Below, one piece after another: positions 34,956 to 44,022 of a stretch of DNA of 64,000 bases. Made by a program: the position numbers and the translations under genes. The DNA is from Bradyrhizobium sp. BR13661 (lineage in GTDB: Bacteria > Pseudomonadota > Alphaproteobacteria > Rhizobiales > Xanthobacteraceae): NCBI RefSeq assembly GCF_029892425.1, contig NZ_JARXWB010000012.1, forward strand, positions 175,806-239,805, written 5' to 3'. The notes below the pieces were generated by a model. The model was not told the DNA's origin. It saw nothing but the letters and a program-made list of their open reading frames with translations, and made no database searches. Position 1 is the stretch's first letter; each line of letters begins with the position of its first letter.

Positions 34956-35948
34956 ATGCTCAAGAACGTCCTCGTTACCGGCGGTGCCGGCTATGTCGGC
35001 CATGTCCTGGTCCCGCGCCTGCTTGCGGACGGCTACAACGTCACCGTCTACGACCTCCTGTTCTTCGGCTCGCGGCTGCCGAACCATCCGAACTTGCGCG
35101 TCATCAAGGGCGACATCCGCGATACCGCCAGGCTTGCTACCTGTCTCAAAGGACAGGATGCGGTGCTGCATCTTGCGTGCATCTCCAACGATGCAAGCTT
35201 CGAGCTCGACGAAAACCTCTCCAAGACCATCAACTACGATTGCTTCGAGCCGATGGTGGTCGCGGCACGCAAGGCGGGCGTGAAGCGCTTCGTCTATTGC
35301 TCGACCAGCTCGGTCTACGGTGTCAGCGACGCGCCCGACGTGACTGAAGACCATCCTTTGGTGCCGTTGACGCTCTACAACAAGTTCAAGGGCATGTGCG
35401 AGCCGCTGCTGTGGCAGCACAAGGCGGATGACTTCACCTGCGTGACGGTACGCCCCGCGACGATCTGCGGCTACAGCCCGCGCACTCGGCTCGATCTCTC
35501 CGTCAACATCCTCACCAACCACGCGGTGAACAAGGGCGTCATCACCGTGTTCGGCGGCAAGCAGATGCGGCCCAACCTCCACATCGAGGATATGGTCGAC
35601 GCTTACAGGCTGATGTTGACCGCGCCGCACGACAAGATCCACGGCGAGACCTTCAATATCGGCTTCGAGAACCACGCCATCGCCGATCTTGCCACCATGG
35701 TGAAGTCCGTGGTCGAGGCGCAGGGCAGCCGCGAGATCGACATCGTCACCACGCCGTCGGATGACAACCGCTCCTACCACGTCAATTCCGACAAGATCCG
35801 TCGCGTGCTCGGCTATGCGCCAGCGCGGACGATCGAGGACGCGATGCGCGACCTCACACGCGCCTTCGTCAACCATCTCCTGCCGAACAGCTTTGACGAC
35901 GATTGGTATTACAACGTCCGCACCATGAAGAAGCTCGGGGCCCGATGA
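34956..35948 (+). CDS. NAD-dependent sugar epimerase/dehydratase (SDR)
   Basis: A 330-residue extended SDR acting on a nucleotide sugar. The cofactor site is VTGGAGYVG (7-15). The catalytic residues are in CSTSSVYG and LYNKFK (YxxxK). The C-terminal part has the usual HIEDMVDAYRLML. It follows the transaldolase by 15 bp and overlaps the next SDR gene by 4 bp. Whether it epimerises, dehydrates or reduces cannot be told from sequence alone. Confidence 0.88.
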   Translation: MLKNVLVTGGAGYVGHVLVPRLLADGYNVTVYDLLFFGSRLPNHPNLRVIKGDIRDTARLATCLKGQDAVLHLACISNDASFELDENLSKTINYDCFEPMVVAARKAGVKRFVYCSTSSVYGVSDAPDVTEDHPLVPLTLYNKFKGMCEPLLWQHKADDFTCVTVRPATICGYSPRTRLDLSVNILTNHAVNKGVITVFGGKQMRPNLHIEDMVDAYRLMLTAPHDKIHGETFNIGFENHAIADLATMVKSVVEAQGSREIDIVTTPSDDNRSYHVNSDKIRRVLGYAPARTIEDAMRDLTRAFVNHLLPNSFDDDWYYNVRTMKKLGAR

Positions 35949-36955
35949 GTGTGCGTCCGACCGCACTGGTGACAGGTGGCGCCGGCTTCATCGGCAGCCA
36001 TATGGTCGAGCTGTTGCTGGCGCGGGGCTACCGGGTGCGGGTGATCGACAATCTCGTCGGCGGACGCGAGGCCAATCTCGCCGCCCATGCCAATAATTCC
36101 GATCTCACCTTCGAACGCGGCGACATCCGCGATGTACGGCCGGGCGGTGCGCTGTTCCGCGACGTCACCCGCGTCTTCCACTTCGCCGGCATCGGCGACA
36201 TCGTGCCCTCGATCGAGTCTCCGCTCGACTACATGTCGGTGAACGTGCAGGGCACCGCACAGGTGCTGGAATGTGCGCGCCAAGCCCGTGTGCGCAAGCT
36301 CGTCTATGCGGCCTCGTCCTCCTGCTACGGGCTGGCTGCGACACCGACCCGCGAGGACCATCCAATCTCGCCGCAATATCCGTATGCGCTCAGCAAATAC
36401 CAGGGTGAGCAGGCGGTGCTGCACTGGCACGCCGTGTATAGGCTCCCGGTCAATGTCATCCGCATCTTCAATGCCTATGGCACGCGCTCGCGCACCTCGG
36501 GCGCTTATGGTGCCGTGTTCGGCGTATTCCTGCGGCAGAAGCTTGCCGGCAAGCCTTTCACCGTCGTCGGCGACGGCAGCCAGAGGCGCGATTTCGTCTA
36601 TGCCAGCGACGTCGCGGACGCATTCCTGCGTGCTGGCGAGACGGAGCTGACCGGCAATATCTGGAACCTCGGCGCCGGCAACCCGCAATCGGTCAACCAT
36701 CTGGTCGCCTTGCTCGGCGGCCCCGTGATCCACATCCCGAAGCGGCCGGGCGAACCGGATTGCACCTTTGCCGATATCGGAAAAATCCGCCGCGAGCTCG
36801 GCTGGGAACCGAAGGTGAGCTTCGAGGAAGGCGTCCGCCGTATCCTCGCCGAGATCGACTATTGGCGTGACGCGCCGCTGTGGAACCCGGAGACCATTGC
36901 CGCCGCGACGTCGGCATGGTTCAACGCTTTGGCGGCCAAGGGAGCGCCGGCATGA
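35945..36955 (+). CDS. NAD-dependent nucleotide-sugar epimerase (SDR)
   Basis: A 336-residue extended SDR close to UDP-glucose/GlcNAc 4-epimerases. It has VTGGAGFIGSH (8-18), the acidic VIDNLVGGREANL, the active site ASSSCYG and YALSKYQGE (YxxxK), and DFVYASDVADAF. Its ATG at 35945 overlaps the previous stop (ATGA), and its stop overlaps the start of the nucleotidyltransferase-kinase gene, so all three are probably translated together. Confidence 0.89.
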   Translation: MSVRPTALVTGGAGFIGSHMVELLLARGYRVRVIDNLVGGREANLAAHANNSDLTFERGDIRDVRPGGALFRDVTRVFHFAGIGDIVPSIESPLDYMSVNVQGTAQVLECARQARVRKLVYAASSSCYGLAATPTREDHPISPQYPYALSKYQGEQAVLHWHAVYRLPVNVIRIFNAYGTRSRTSGAYGAVFGVFLRQKLAGKPFTVVGDGSQRRDFVYASDVADAFLRAGETELTGNIWNLGAGNPQSVNHLVALLGGPVIHIPKRPGEPDCTFADIGKIRRELGWEPKVSFEEGVRRILAEIDYWRDAPLWNPETIAAATSAWFNALAAKGAPA

Positions 36956-38511
36956 TGGACGATGCGACGCATCGCATGGTGAGCCACAAGCTGAAGAGCG
37001 CAGCCGAGATCGCCGCGCTGATCGGCCGCCGTCCGCGTGCCCGCAAGGTCATCATGTGCCACGGCACGTTCGATGTCGTGCATCCCGGCCATGTCCGCCA
37101 TCTGCTTTACGCCAAGAGCAAGGGCGACATCCTGATCGCGAGCCTGACGGCGGACGCGCATATCCTGAAAGCCAATTTTCGGCCGTTCGTGCCGCAGGAG
37201 CTCCGCGCGTTCAACCTCGCTGCGCTCGAAGCCGTCGATTACGTGATGATCGACCCGAAGCCGACGCCGATCGACAACATCCGCCTGATCGAGCCCGATA
37301 TCTTTGCCAAGGGCTACGAATACACCGCAGCCGGGCTGCATCCGCGGACTGCCGAGGAGAAGGAAGCAGTCGAGGCCTATGGTGGCGAGCTGATTTTCAC
37401 GCCCGGCGATATCGTGTTCTCGTCCTCGCATATCATCGAGACCGCGCCGCCCTCGATCGCGACCGAGAAGCTCCTGACCCTGCTCTATGCCGAGCACCTC
37501 GATTTCGACAGCCTGCGCGGCGTTCTCGACCGCTTTCACGACCTGCGCGTCCATGTGATCGGCGACACCATCGTCGACACTTATACCCGTTGCGCCGTGA
37601 TTGGCGGCGGCACCAAGACGCCGACCATGAGCGTGCGTTTCGAGGAGAAGCAGGACTTCGTCGGCGGCGCCGGCATCGTCGCCAAGCACCTCGCCAGCGC
37701 CGGCACGCGCGTGACCTTTTCGACCGTGCTCGGCGACGATGCGACCGGCGAATTCGTCAAGCGAGACCTCGGCGCCACCAACATCGACTTCCACGCAATC
37801 GTGGATCCGAACCGACCGACGACCAACAAGGACGTCATCGTCGCAGCGGGCCACCATTTGCTCAAGGTCGACCGCGTCGACAACCGGCCGATCGCCGAGC
37901 GCATCCTCCGCACGCTGGTCGATCGCATCGCGTCAGTGCCCGCCGACATCGTCGTGTTCACGGATTTCCGCCACGGCATCTTCAACCGCGACACGATTCC
38001 GCATCTGGTCAAGGCCATTCCGAAGACGGCCTTCCGGGTCGCCGATTCGCAGGTCGCGAGCCGTTGGGGCAACATCCTCGAATTCCAGGGGTTCGATCTC
38101 ATCACGCCGAACGAGCGCGAGGCGCGGTTCGCGCTCGGCGACCAGGATTCGGTGGTACGCCCGCTCGGCACCGAGCTGTACCGGCAGGCGCATTGCAAGA
38201 CGCTGCTGCTCAAGCTCGGGCCGCGCGGCCTGATGGCCTTCCGCGGCGAACCGAAGAGCGACGAGGACGTCCGCTCCTTCTTCGTGGTCGACAGCTTTGC
38301 CGACAACGTGGTCGACGCCGTCGGCTCCGGCGATGCGCTGCTCGCCTATGCCGCGCCGGCCATGTATCTCACAGGCAACGCCGTCGTCGCAGCCGTGCTC
38401 GGCTCGCTCTCTGCCGCGGTCGCCTGCGAACATCAGGGCAACGTGCCGACCGAACCGAACGATATCCTCGACAAGATTGACCGTCTCGAGCGCCTAGCGC
38501 AGTACCGCTGA
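36952..38511 (+). CDS. Bifunctional nucleotidyltransferase/PfkB kinase, HldE-like with reversed domain order
   Basis: A 519-residue two-domain enzyme. Residues about 30-170 are a cytidylyltransferase-like domain with HGTFDVVHPGHVRH (37-50). Residues about 185-515 are a PfkB-family sugar kinase with GGAGIVAKHLA, NEREARFALG and the C-terminal catalytic DAVGSGDALLAY (near 455). HldE of enteric bacteria carries the same two activities (heptose 7-phosphate kinase, then ADP transfer) but with the kinase first. The reversed order suggests independent fusion and perhaps another substrate. ATGA overlap with the upstream SDR gene; a second ATG follows at once. Confidence 0.88.
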   Translation: MMDDATHRMVSHKLKSAAEIAALIGRRPRARKVIMCHGTFDVVHPGHVRHLLYAKSKGDILIASLTADAHILKANFRPFVPQELRAFNLAALEAVDYVMIDPKPTPIDNIRLIEPDIFAKGYEYTAAGLHPRTAEEKEAVEAYGGELIFTPGDIVFSSSHIIETAPPSIATEKLLTLLYAEHLDFDSLRGVLDRFHDLRVHVIGDTIVDTYTRCAVIGGGTKTPTMSVRFEEKQDFVGGAGIVAKHLASAGTRVTFSTVLGDDATGEFVKRDLGATNIDFHAIVDPNRPTTNKDVIVAAGHHLLKVDRVDNRPIAERILRTLVDRIASVPADIVVFTDFRHGIFNRDTIPHLVKAIPKTAFRVADSQVASRWGNILEFQGFDLITPNEREARFALGDQDSVVRPLGTELYRQAHCKTLLLKLGPRGLMAFRGEPKSDEDVRSFFVVDSFADNVVDAVGSGDALLAYAAPAMYLTGNAVVAAVLGSLSAAVACEHQGNVPTEPNDILDKIDRLERLAQYR

Positions 38512-38518
38512 GGACGCG

Positions 38519-39448
38519 ATGAAAGTCATCGTCGTCGGGTACGGAGTTCAGGGCCACAAACGCTTCAGGGTCGCGGGCGATGATGCGGTCGGGATCGTCG
38601 ATCCCGTTGCGCCGGGAGCCAACTGGCGCCGCCTCGAAGAGGTTCCCGTCGATCGCTTCGACGCAGCCATCATCTGCACGCCGGATGCTCCCAAGATCGA
38701 GTTGCTGCGCCATTTGCTCGAACGCGGTAAGCACGTGCTGGTGGAGAAGCCGCTGTTTGCCGCAAGCGGCGACGATCTACACGCGCTGCAGGCGCTCGGC
38801 CGCCGCAGTCGCGCGCTGTGCGTCACCGCCTACAACCATCGCTTCGAGCCGCATTTCGTGCGGATGCGCGACCTGCTGCGGTCTGGCCGGCTCGGCGCCC
38901 TCTATCGCTGCCGCATGTTCTACGGCAATGGCACCGCGCGGCTGGTACGCAACTCGGCCTGGCGGGACACCGGCGACGGTGTGCTCGGCGATCTCGGCTC
39001 GCACCTGCTCGACACCGTGCGCTTCTGGTTCGGCGATGTCGCCGACACCTTCCGCATCGTCTCAGCGGAGCGGTTCGAGAACCGCGCGCCGGATCACGTG
39101 GTGATCGCCGCCGAGGGGCGCCCACAAATCGAACTGGAAATGACACTGCTGTCCTGGCGCAACCATTTCACCTGCGACGTCTTCGCGGAGCACGGCTCCG
39201 CGCATATCGAATCGCTCTGCAAGTGGGGCCCGAGCAGCTTTATTCACCGCACCCGCGTGCTGCCGAGCGGCCGTCCGCCGGAGGAGACCCAGGTCCTGGT
39301 GCAGGACGATCCGACTTGGGCGCTCGAATATTCCCACTTCAAGCAGCTCTGCGAAGCAGGCGCGGAGACCGATCTCTCAAATGACATTTGGCTGCATCGC
39401 GCGCTGACGCGGCTCGGCCACGACGCGCAGGCGGGGAGCGCCGCATGA
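38519..39448 (+). CDS. Gfo/Idh/MocA-family oxidoreductase
   Basis: A 309-residue NAD(P)-dependent sugar oxidoreductase. The cofactor site is VVGYGVQGHKR (5-15) and the conserved substrate/cofactor motif EKPLFA follows the second half of the Rossmann fold. The second domain contains GDGVLGDLGSHLLDTVRFWF, with the His-x3-Asp pair typical of the family. It follows the fused kinase gene by 7 bp and overlaps the next start by 4 bp. Probably oxidises or reduces a ring hydroxyl of the activated sugar. Confidence 0.88.
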   Translation: MKVIVVGYGVQGHKRFRVAGDDAVGIVDPVAPGANWRRLEEVPVDRFDAAIICTPDAPKIELLRHLLERGKHVLVEKPLFAASGDDLHALQALGRRSRALCVTAYNHRFEPHFVRMRDLLRSGRLGALYRCRMFYGNGTARLVRNSAWRDTGDGVLGDLGSHLLDTVRFWFGDVADTFRIVSAERFENRAPDHVVIAAEGRPQIELEMTLLSWRNHFTCDVFAEHGSAHIESLCKWGPSSFIHRTRVLPSGRPPEETQVLVQDDPTWALEYSHFKQLCEAGAETDLSNDIWLHRALTRLGHDAQAGSAA

Positions 39449-40719
39449 CCCGCCCCCGCATTGCTTATGCCGGAATGACTCATCTCGGCCTCTGCTCGGC
39501 GATCGCCGCAGCCGCTCAGGGTTTTGTAACGCTCGGCTTCGATACCGATGCGCGCATGATTGGCCGCATCGCTGCAGCCGATCTGCCGGTGCGCGAGCCC
39601 GGGCTCGACGATCTCCTGCGCAAACACCGCGATCACATCGACTTCTCCGCTGACGCCACGGCGCTGCGCGCGTGCGATCTCGTCTATGTCGCGCCTGATG
39701 TACCTACCGATGGTAACGGCGTTAGCGATCTTAGCGGTATCAGCACCCTGCTCGACGTCGTGCTCGCCAACACGCGCGACGACGCGGTGATCGTTATCCT
39801 GAGCCAGGTGCCGCCAGGCTTCACCCGGGCACGGCAGCGCCCCGGGCGCATCATTCTCTATCAGGTCGAGACCCTCGTATTCGCCCGCGCCGTCGAGCGT
39901 GCGACGAAGCCTGAGCGCTTCATCCTCGGCTGCCTCGATCCGGATGCGCAATTGCCCGCCGCCTGGCAAAGCTTCCTCGAATCGTTCGGCTGCCCGCTGC
40001 TGCCGATGCGGCTTGAGAGCGCCGAGCTTGCCAAGATCTCCATCAACTGCGCGCTGGCGGCGTCCGTGACCATCGCCAACACGCTCGCAGAGCTCTGCGA
40101 GCGCGTCGGCGCCGACTGGGCGGAGATCGCTCCGGCGTTGAAGCTCGATGCCCGCATTGGCCCCCATGCCTATCTGGCACCGGGACTTGGGCTCGCCGGC
40201 GGCAATATCGAGCGCGACCTCGCCACTGTGATGCGACTGTCGGACGAGCTTGGCACCGATGCCGGCATGATCCGCGCCATCGTCGCAAACAGCGCTCATC
40301 GCAAGGATTGGGCGTTGCGCGAGCTGCACGAGGCGCTGCTGGCGAAGACACCGCAAGCCCGGATCGGCGTGCTCGGCCTTGCCTACAAGGAGAACACGCA
40401 TTCGGTGAAGAACTCCGCGGCACTGGCGTTGATCGCGCAGCTCGCGGCATGGCCGGTGCGCGCGTTCGATCCGGCCGTGCCTGCCTCCGCCGCGCAGCAT
40501 CCGGACCTGACAGCCGCATCCAGCGCCCTCGAAGCCGCACACGACGTCGATGCGCTCGCGATCATGACACCCTGGCCGGAATTCCGCGAACTCGCGCCCG
40601 CCGATCTTGCACGCCTCATGCGCGGGCGGCTGGTCCTTGACCCCTACCGCGTGCTCGATGCCGCCGCCGCGCGCGCGGCCGGTCTCGATCATCGCACGCT
40701 CGGCGCGCGGGCGTCGTGA
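39445..40719 (+). CDS. UDP-glucose/GDP-mannose dehydrogenase family protein lacking the catalytic cysteine
   Basis: A 424-residue homologue of UDP-glucose 6-dehydrogenase. The N-terminal NAD domain, the middle block AELAKISINCALAA (K197 and N201 conserved) and the C-terminal domain (IGVLGLAYKENTHSVKNSA) are all present. The active-site loop that reads GFGGSC-x2-KD in working enzymes is GLAGGNIERD (249-258), so the catalytic Cys is Asn254 and the Lys is Arg257. Without the thiol the usual oxidation of an alcohol to an acid through a thiohemiacetal is not possible. It could stop at the aldehyde or do other redox chemistry. ATGA overlap upstream. Confidence 0.85.
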   Translation: MTRPRIAYAGMTHLGLCSAIAAAAQGFVTLGFDTDARMIGRIAAADLPVREPGLDDLLRKHRDHIDFSADATALRACDLVYVAPDVPTDGNGVSDLSGISTLLDVVLANTRDDAVIVILSQVPPGFTRARQRPGRIILYQVETLVFARAVERATKPERFILGCLDPDAQLPAAWQSFLESFGCPLLPMRLESAELAKISINCALAASVTIANTLAELCERVGADWAEIAPALKLDARIGPHAYLAPGLGLAGGNIERDLATVMRLSDELGTDAGMIRAIVANSAHRKDWALRELHEALLAKTPQARIGVLGLAYKENTHSVKNSAALALIAQLAAWPVRAFDPAVPASAAQHPDLTAASSALEAAHDVDALAIMTPWPEFRELAPADLARLMRGRLVLDPYRVLDAAAARAAGLDHRTLGARAS

Positions 40720-40738
40720 CACGAACTGGATGATGCCG

Positions 40739-41395
40739 ATGACCGAGGTAAACCTCCTCTCCAAACTGCCGCGCGGCAAACGCAATCTCTCCGCGCGCGC
40801 GACCGCCAAGACCGAAGAGCACATCCGCATCTCGCGCGAATATGGCGAGACCTATTTCGACGGCCCGCGCGAATATGGCTATGGCGGCTATCGCTATGAC
40901 GGGCGCTGGGTGCCGGTGGCGCGAGATTTCATCGAACACTTCTCGCTCAAGCCCGGCGACCGCGTGCTCGATATCGGTTGCGCCAAGGGTTTTCTGGTCA
41001 AGGATTTCATGATCGCCTGCCCCGGGCTGGAAGCGTTCGGCCTCGATATCTCCCGCTACGCGCTGATGCATTGCGAGCCCGAGACGATCGGCCGCCTTCA
41101 CCTCGGCAACGCGCTTGAGCTGCCGTTCCCCGACAACAGCTTCAAAGCCGCCATCTCGCTCAACACGATCCACAATCTCGACCGCGCCGGCTGCATTCAG
41201 GCGCTGAAGGAAATCCAGCGCGTTTCGGGCGGACGCGCCTTCGTGCAGGTCGATTCCTATCGCACGCCGGAGCAGAAGGCTGTGTTCGAGGAGTGGGTGC
41301 TGACCGCCCGCTTCCACGATTATCCGGAAGGCTGGATCGCGCTGTTTGGCGAAGCCGGCTATACCGGCGATTATTTCTGGACGATCATCGAGTAG
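40739..41395 (+). CDS. Class I SAM-dependent methyltransferase
   Basis: A methyltransferase of about 218 residues with the SAM-binding loop DRVLDIGCAKGFLVKDF, the acidic AFGLDIS and the post-II segment LPFPDNSFKAAISLNTIHNL. ATG codons at 40730, 40733 and 40739 are all in frame and none has a strong ribosome site; the last was used. Tight in the sugar operon (15 bp before the transketolase gene). Substrate unknown; third methyltransferase of the cluster. Confidence 0.85.
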   Translation: MTEVNLLSKLPRGKRNLSARATAKTEEHIRISREYGETYFDGPREYGYGGYRYDGRWVPVARDFIEHFSLKPGDRVLDIGCAKGFLVKDFMIACPGLEAFGLDISRYALMHCEPETIGRLHLGNALELPFPDNSFKAAISLNTIHNLDRAGCIQALKEIQRVSGGRAFVQVDSYRTPEQKAVFEEWVLTARFHDYPEGWIALFGEAGYTGDYFWTIIE

Positions 41396-41410
41396 GACGA
41401 GGACGCTGTC

Positions 41411-42226
41411 ATGACCCAAGCCAGCTTCGACGCAAAAGCGGCGCGAACACGCTGCCAGCGCTATCGCCGGCGCATCCTCGACATCTCGCAGCGCGTCTCG
41501 GCCCTGCACATCGGCGGCGCCTTCTCCTGCACCGAGATCGTGGACTGCATCTATAATGATCTGATGCGCAAGCCCGGCCTGTCCTCGCCCGACACCTTCC
41601 TGATGTCGAAGGGCCATGGCTGCATGATCCAGTATGTCGTGCTGGAATCGCTCGGCGTGCTGACACGGGCCGATCTCGACGCGTATTGCACGCCGCACGG
41701 CCGCCTCGGCGTGCATCCGGACTACGGCAATCCCGGCATCGAGGCCTCGACCGGATCGCTCGGCCACGGCCTGTCGATGGTGGTGGGCATGGCGCTCGCC
41801 GAGCGCGGCAAGCGCCGCGACGGCATGATCTACACCGTGCTCAGCGACGGCGAGACCCAGGAGGGATCGACCTGGGAGGCGGTGCTGATGGCGTCCTCGC
41901 TGAAGCTGACCAACATCGTTGCCTTCATCGACAACAACGACTTCCAAAGCCTCGGGCGAACCTCGGAGACCCACCCCTCACTTTATCCGATGGCTGCCAA
42001 GTTCGACGCCTTCGGCTGGGAGACCGCCGAGATCGACGGCCACGATTCCGCGGCGATCTTCCGCGCGGTGACGACACGGAAGGGCGACCGGCCGTTGATG
42101 GTGGTGGCACGCACCACCAAGGGCAAGGGCGTCAGCTACATGGAGAACGCGCCGATCTGGCATTACCGCGCGCCGAACAAGGAAGAGTATGCCCAGGCGC
42201 TTCGCGAGCTGGAGACACAGGCGTGA
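41411..42226 (+). CDS. Transketolase N-terminal subunit (thiamine diphosphate-binding)
   Basis: The N-terminal half of a split transketolase, 271 residues. The thiamine diphosphate site starts with SDGETQEGSTWEA (145-157) and ends at AFIDNNDFQ; conserved His residues occur in MSKGHGC and GSLGHGLSM. Split transketolases of this kind are common in secondary-metabolite and archaeal pathways. With the C-terminal subunit it would transfer two-carbon ketol units. Its stop overlaps the GTG start of the partner (GTGA). Confidence 0.9.
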   Translation: MTQASFDAKAARTRCQRYRRRILDISQRVSALHIGGAFSCTEIVDCIYNDLMRKPGLSSPDTFLMSKGHGCMIQYVVLESLGVLTRADLDAYCTPHGRLGVHPDYGNPGIEASTGSLGHGLSMVVGMALAERGKRRDGMIYTVLSDGETQEGSTWEAVLMASSLKLTNIVAFIDNNDFQSLGRTSETHPSLYPMAAKFDAFGWETAEIDGHDSAAIFRAVTTRKGDRPLMVVARTTKGKGVSYMENAPIWHYRAPNKEEYAQALRELETQA

Positions 42227-43134
42227 GAAACACCTTTTCCGAGACGCTGTATCAGGAAGCGACCGCCAACCCTGATGTCTATATCGTCGTCGCCGACATC
42301 TCGCCGGCCGGCAGCATGGGAAGGTTCTCCAGCGAATACCCCGAGCGCTTCATCAATGTCGGCGTCGCGGAGCAGTCCATGATCGGCATCGCCGCCGGTC
42401 TTGCGCTGAAAGGCTGCCAGCCCTTCGCCTACACGATTGCGACCTTCAGCCTCTATCGTCCCTTCGAGATGATCCGCGACGATCTCTGTTATCAGAATCT
42501 GCCGGTCACTGTGGTCGGCATGGGCGCCGGCGTGATCTATTCGACGCTGGGCGGCACGCACCACACCCAGGAGGACATCGCGATTGCCTCCGCGCTGCCC
42601 AACATGCAGGTGCTGGCCCCCTGCGATCCCCTCGAATGCATCGAGGCCACGCGCTGGTGCGCACGGCAGAAGAATGGTCCGGTGTATTTGCGCATCGGCA
42701 AGGCGGGCGAGCCCGTGCTGACCGCGAACGCCGAGCCCTGGCAGTTCGGCAAGCTGCGCTATCTGCGACGCGGCAGCGACATCTGCATTCTCACCTATGG
42801 CGTGATCACGGCGATGGCGACTGACATCGCCGACAAGCTCGCCGCTCAGGGACGTTCGGTTTCGCTGGTCTCGGCGCACACGCTGAAGCCGCTGGACCGC
42901 GAGGGCATCACGGCCGCGCTGCAACAGCACCGCCACGTCGTCGTGATCGAGGAGCACGCGCCGCAAGGCGGGCTCGCCTCACAGGTGAAGCAGATCGCGT
43001 GGGACGTCCGCGCCACGTGCCGGCTCGATACATTCACGCTGCAGGACGCCTTCATCCACAATTACGGCTCGACCAGTGATCTGCTCGCGGCGCACGGCCT
43101 GTCGCCCGAACGGATCCTGGCCACGATCGGCTGA
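42223..43134 (+). CDS. Transketolase C-terminal subunit
   Basis: The C-terminal half of the split transketolase, 303 residues, starting with GTG at 42223. It contains the cofactor-activating Glu in INVGVAEQSMIGIAAGL, the pyrimidine-binding domain, and a C-terminal domain (EEHAPQGGLASQVKQIA). A housekeeping transketolase should exist elsewhere, so this pair is probably dedicated to building the sugar skeleton of the cluster's product, together with the transaldolase at 34170. Confidence 0.9.
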   Translation: MRNTFSETLYQEATANPDVYIVVADISPAGSMGRFSSEYPERFINVGVAEQSMIGIAAGLALKGCQPFAYTIATFSLYRPFEMIRDDLCYQNLPVTVVGMGAGVIYSTLGGTHHTQEDIAIASALPNMQVLAPCDPLECIEATRWCARQKNGPVYLRIGKAGEPVLTANAEPWQFGKLRYLRRGSDICILTYGVITAMATDIADKLAAQGRSVSLVSAHTLKPLDREGITAALQQHRHVVVIEEHAPQGGLASQVKQIAWDVRATCRLDTFTLQDAFIHNYGSTSDLLAAHGLSPERILATIG

Positions 43135-43143
43135 GGGCGGACC

Positions 43144-44022
43144 ATGCGCGTGCTCGTGACCGGCGTCTCCGGCTTCTCGGGCAGCACCGTGGCGCGGCGA
43201 CTCGCGAGCGATGGCCACGATGTCGTCGGCACTTATCGCCGCGACACGGACTTTCTCACGTCTCTGCGCGACGTCGTGCGCGTTGATCCGATCCGAGCCG
43301 ATCTGACCGACGCCGGGAAGCTCGCCGGTCCATTCGACGCCATCGTCCATACCGCGGCGACCTCCCCGAGCCCGGGCGTCGATGTCGCAAAGCTCGTTCG
43401 CGACAACATCGATGCGAGTTTCGCGCTGATCGAGGCCGGCCGGCGTTGGGGTGTCAGCCGTTTCATCTTCTTCTCGTCGCTCTCCTACTATGGCAGGATC
43501 GCGCTAGATGTCGTCGACGAAGCCACGCCGGTGCGCGATCCCGACGCCTATGGCGCATCGAAACTCATCGCCGAGCAGCGGCTCGCCGAACTCGGCGGCA
43601 CGTTTTCCACGCTGGCGCTGCGCCTGCCGGGAATCATTGGCCCGGGCGCGCATCGGAATTGGCTCTCAGGCGTCGCGTCGCGGCTGCGGACCGGCGAGAC
43701 GATACGCGCCTTCCATCTCGACCGTCCCTACAACAACGCAGCCCATATCGACGACGTCGCCGCACTGGTCGGGGGCGTGCTGGCCCGCGAGCCCTGGAGC
43801 GGCTTCGACGCAGCAGTGCTGGGCGCCGCGGGATCGCTGACGGTGCGCGAAATCATTGAACGCCTTGCACTGGCGCTGGGCGTATCGGCCAAAATCGAAG
43901 AGATCAGCCCGACCAACAACTCGTTCACACTGTCGAGTGCTCACGCCATCGCACGCTACGGCTATCAACCGATGGAGATCGGCGCGCTGATCGATCGTTA
44001 CGGCCGCGAGATCGCCGGCTAG
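43144..44022 (+). CDS. NAD(P)-dependent sugar reductase/epimerase (SDR)
   Basis: A 292-residue SDR with cofactor site VTGVSGFSGS (6-15), active site FSSLSYYG and YGASK (YxxxK), and the C-terminal HIDDVAALVGGV. It is the third SDR of the cluster and the last rightward gene, 9 bp after the transketolase. Its last 4 bp overlap the end of the converging radical SAM gene. Likely roles are reduction of a keto sugar or epimerisation. Confidence 0.86.
   Translation: MRVLVTGVSGFSGSTVARRLASDGHDVVGTYRRDTDFLTSLRDVVRVDPIRADLTDAGKLAGPFDAIVHTAATSPSPGVDVAKLVRDNIDASFALIEAGRRWGVSRFIFFSSLSYYGRIALDVVDEATPVRDPDAYGASKLIAEQRLAELGGTFSTLALRLPGIIGPGAHRNWLSGVASRLRTGETIRAFHLDRPYNNAAHIDDVAALVGGVLAREPWSGFDAAVLGAAGSLTVREIIERLALALGVSAKIEEISPTNNSFTLSSAHAIARYGYQPMEIGALIDRYGREIAG

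Noticed and set aside
36867..38480. Long 537-codon frame on the plus strand over the kinase/nucleotidyltransferase gene
   Set aside because: It is Arg/Pro/His-rich, the usual product of a shifted frame in GC-rich DNA; the real frame has intact enzyme motifs.
39244..40830. 528-codon minus-strand frame opposite the UGDH-like gene
   Set aside because: Antisense shadow lacking any motif; the plus strand is a clear dehydrogenase homologue.
41686..42222. In-frame upstream extension of the transketolase C-terminal subunit
   Set aside because: It lies inside the N-terminal subunit gene in another frame; homology starts at the GTG at 42223.
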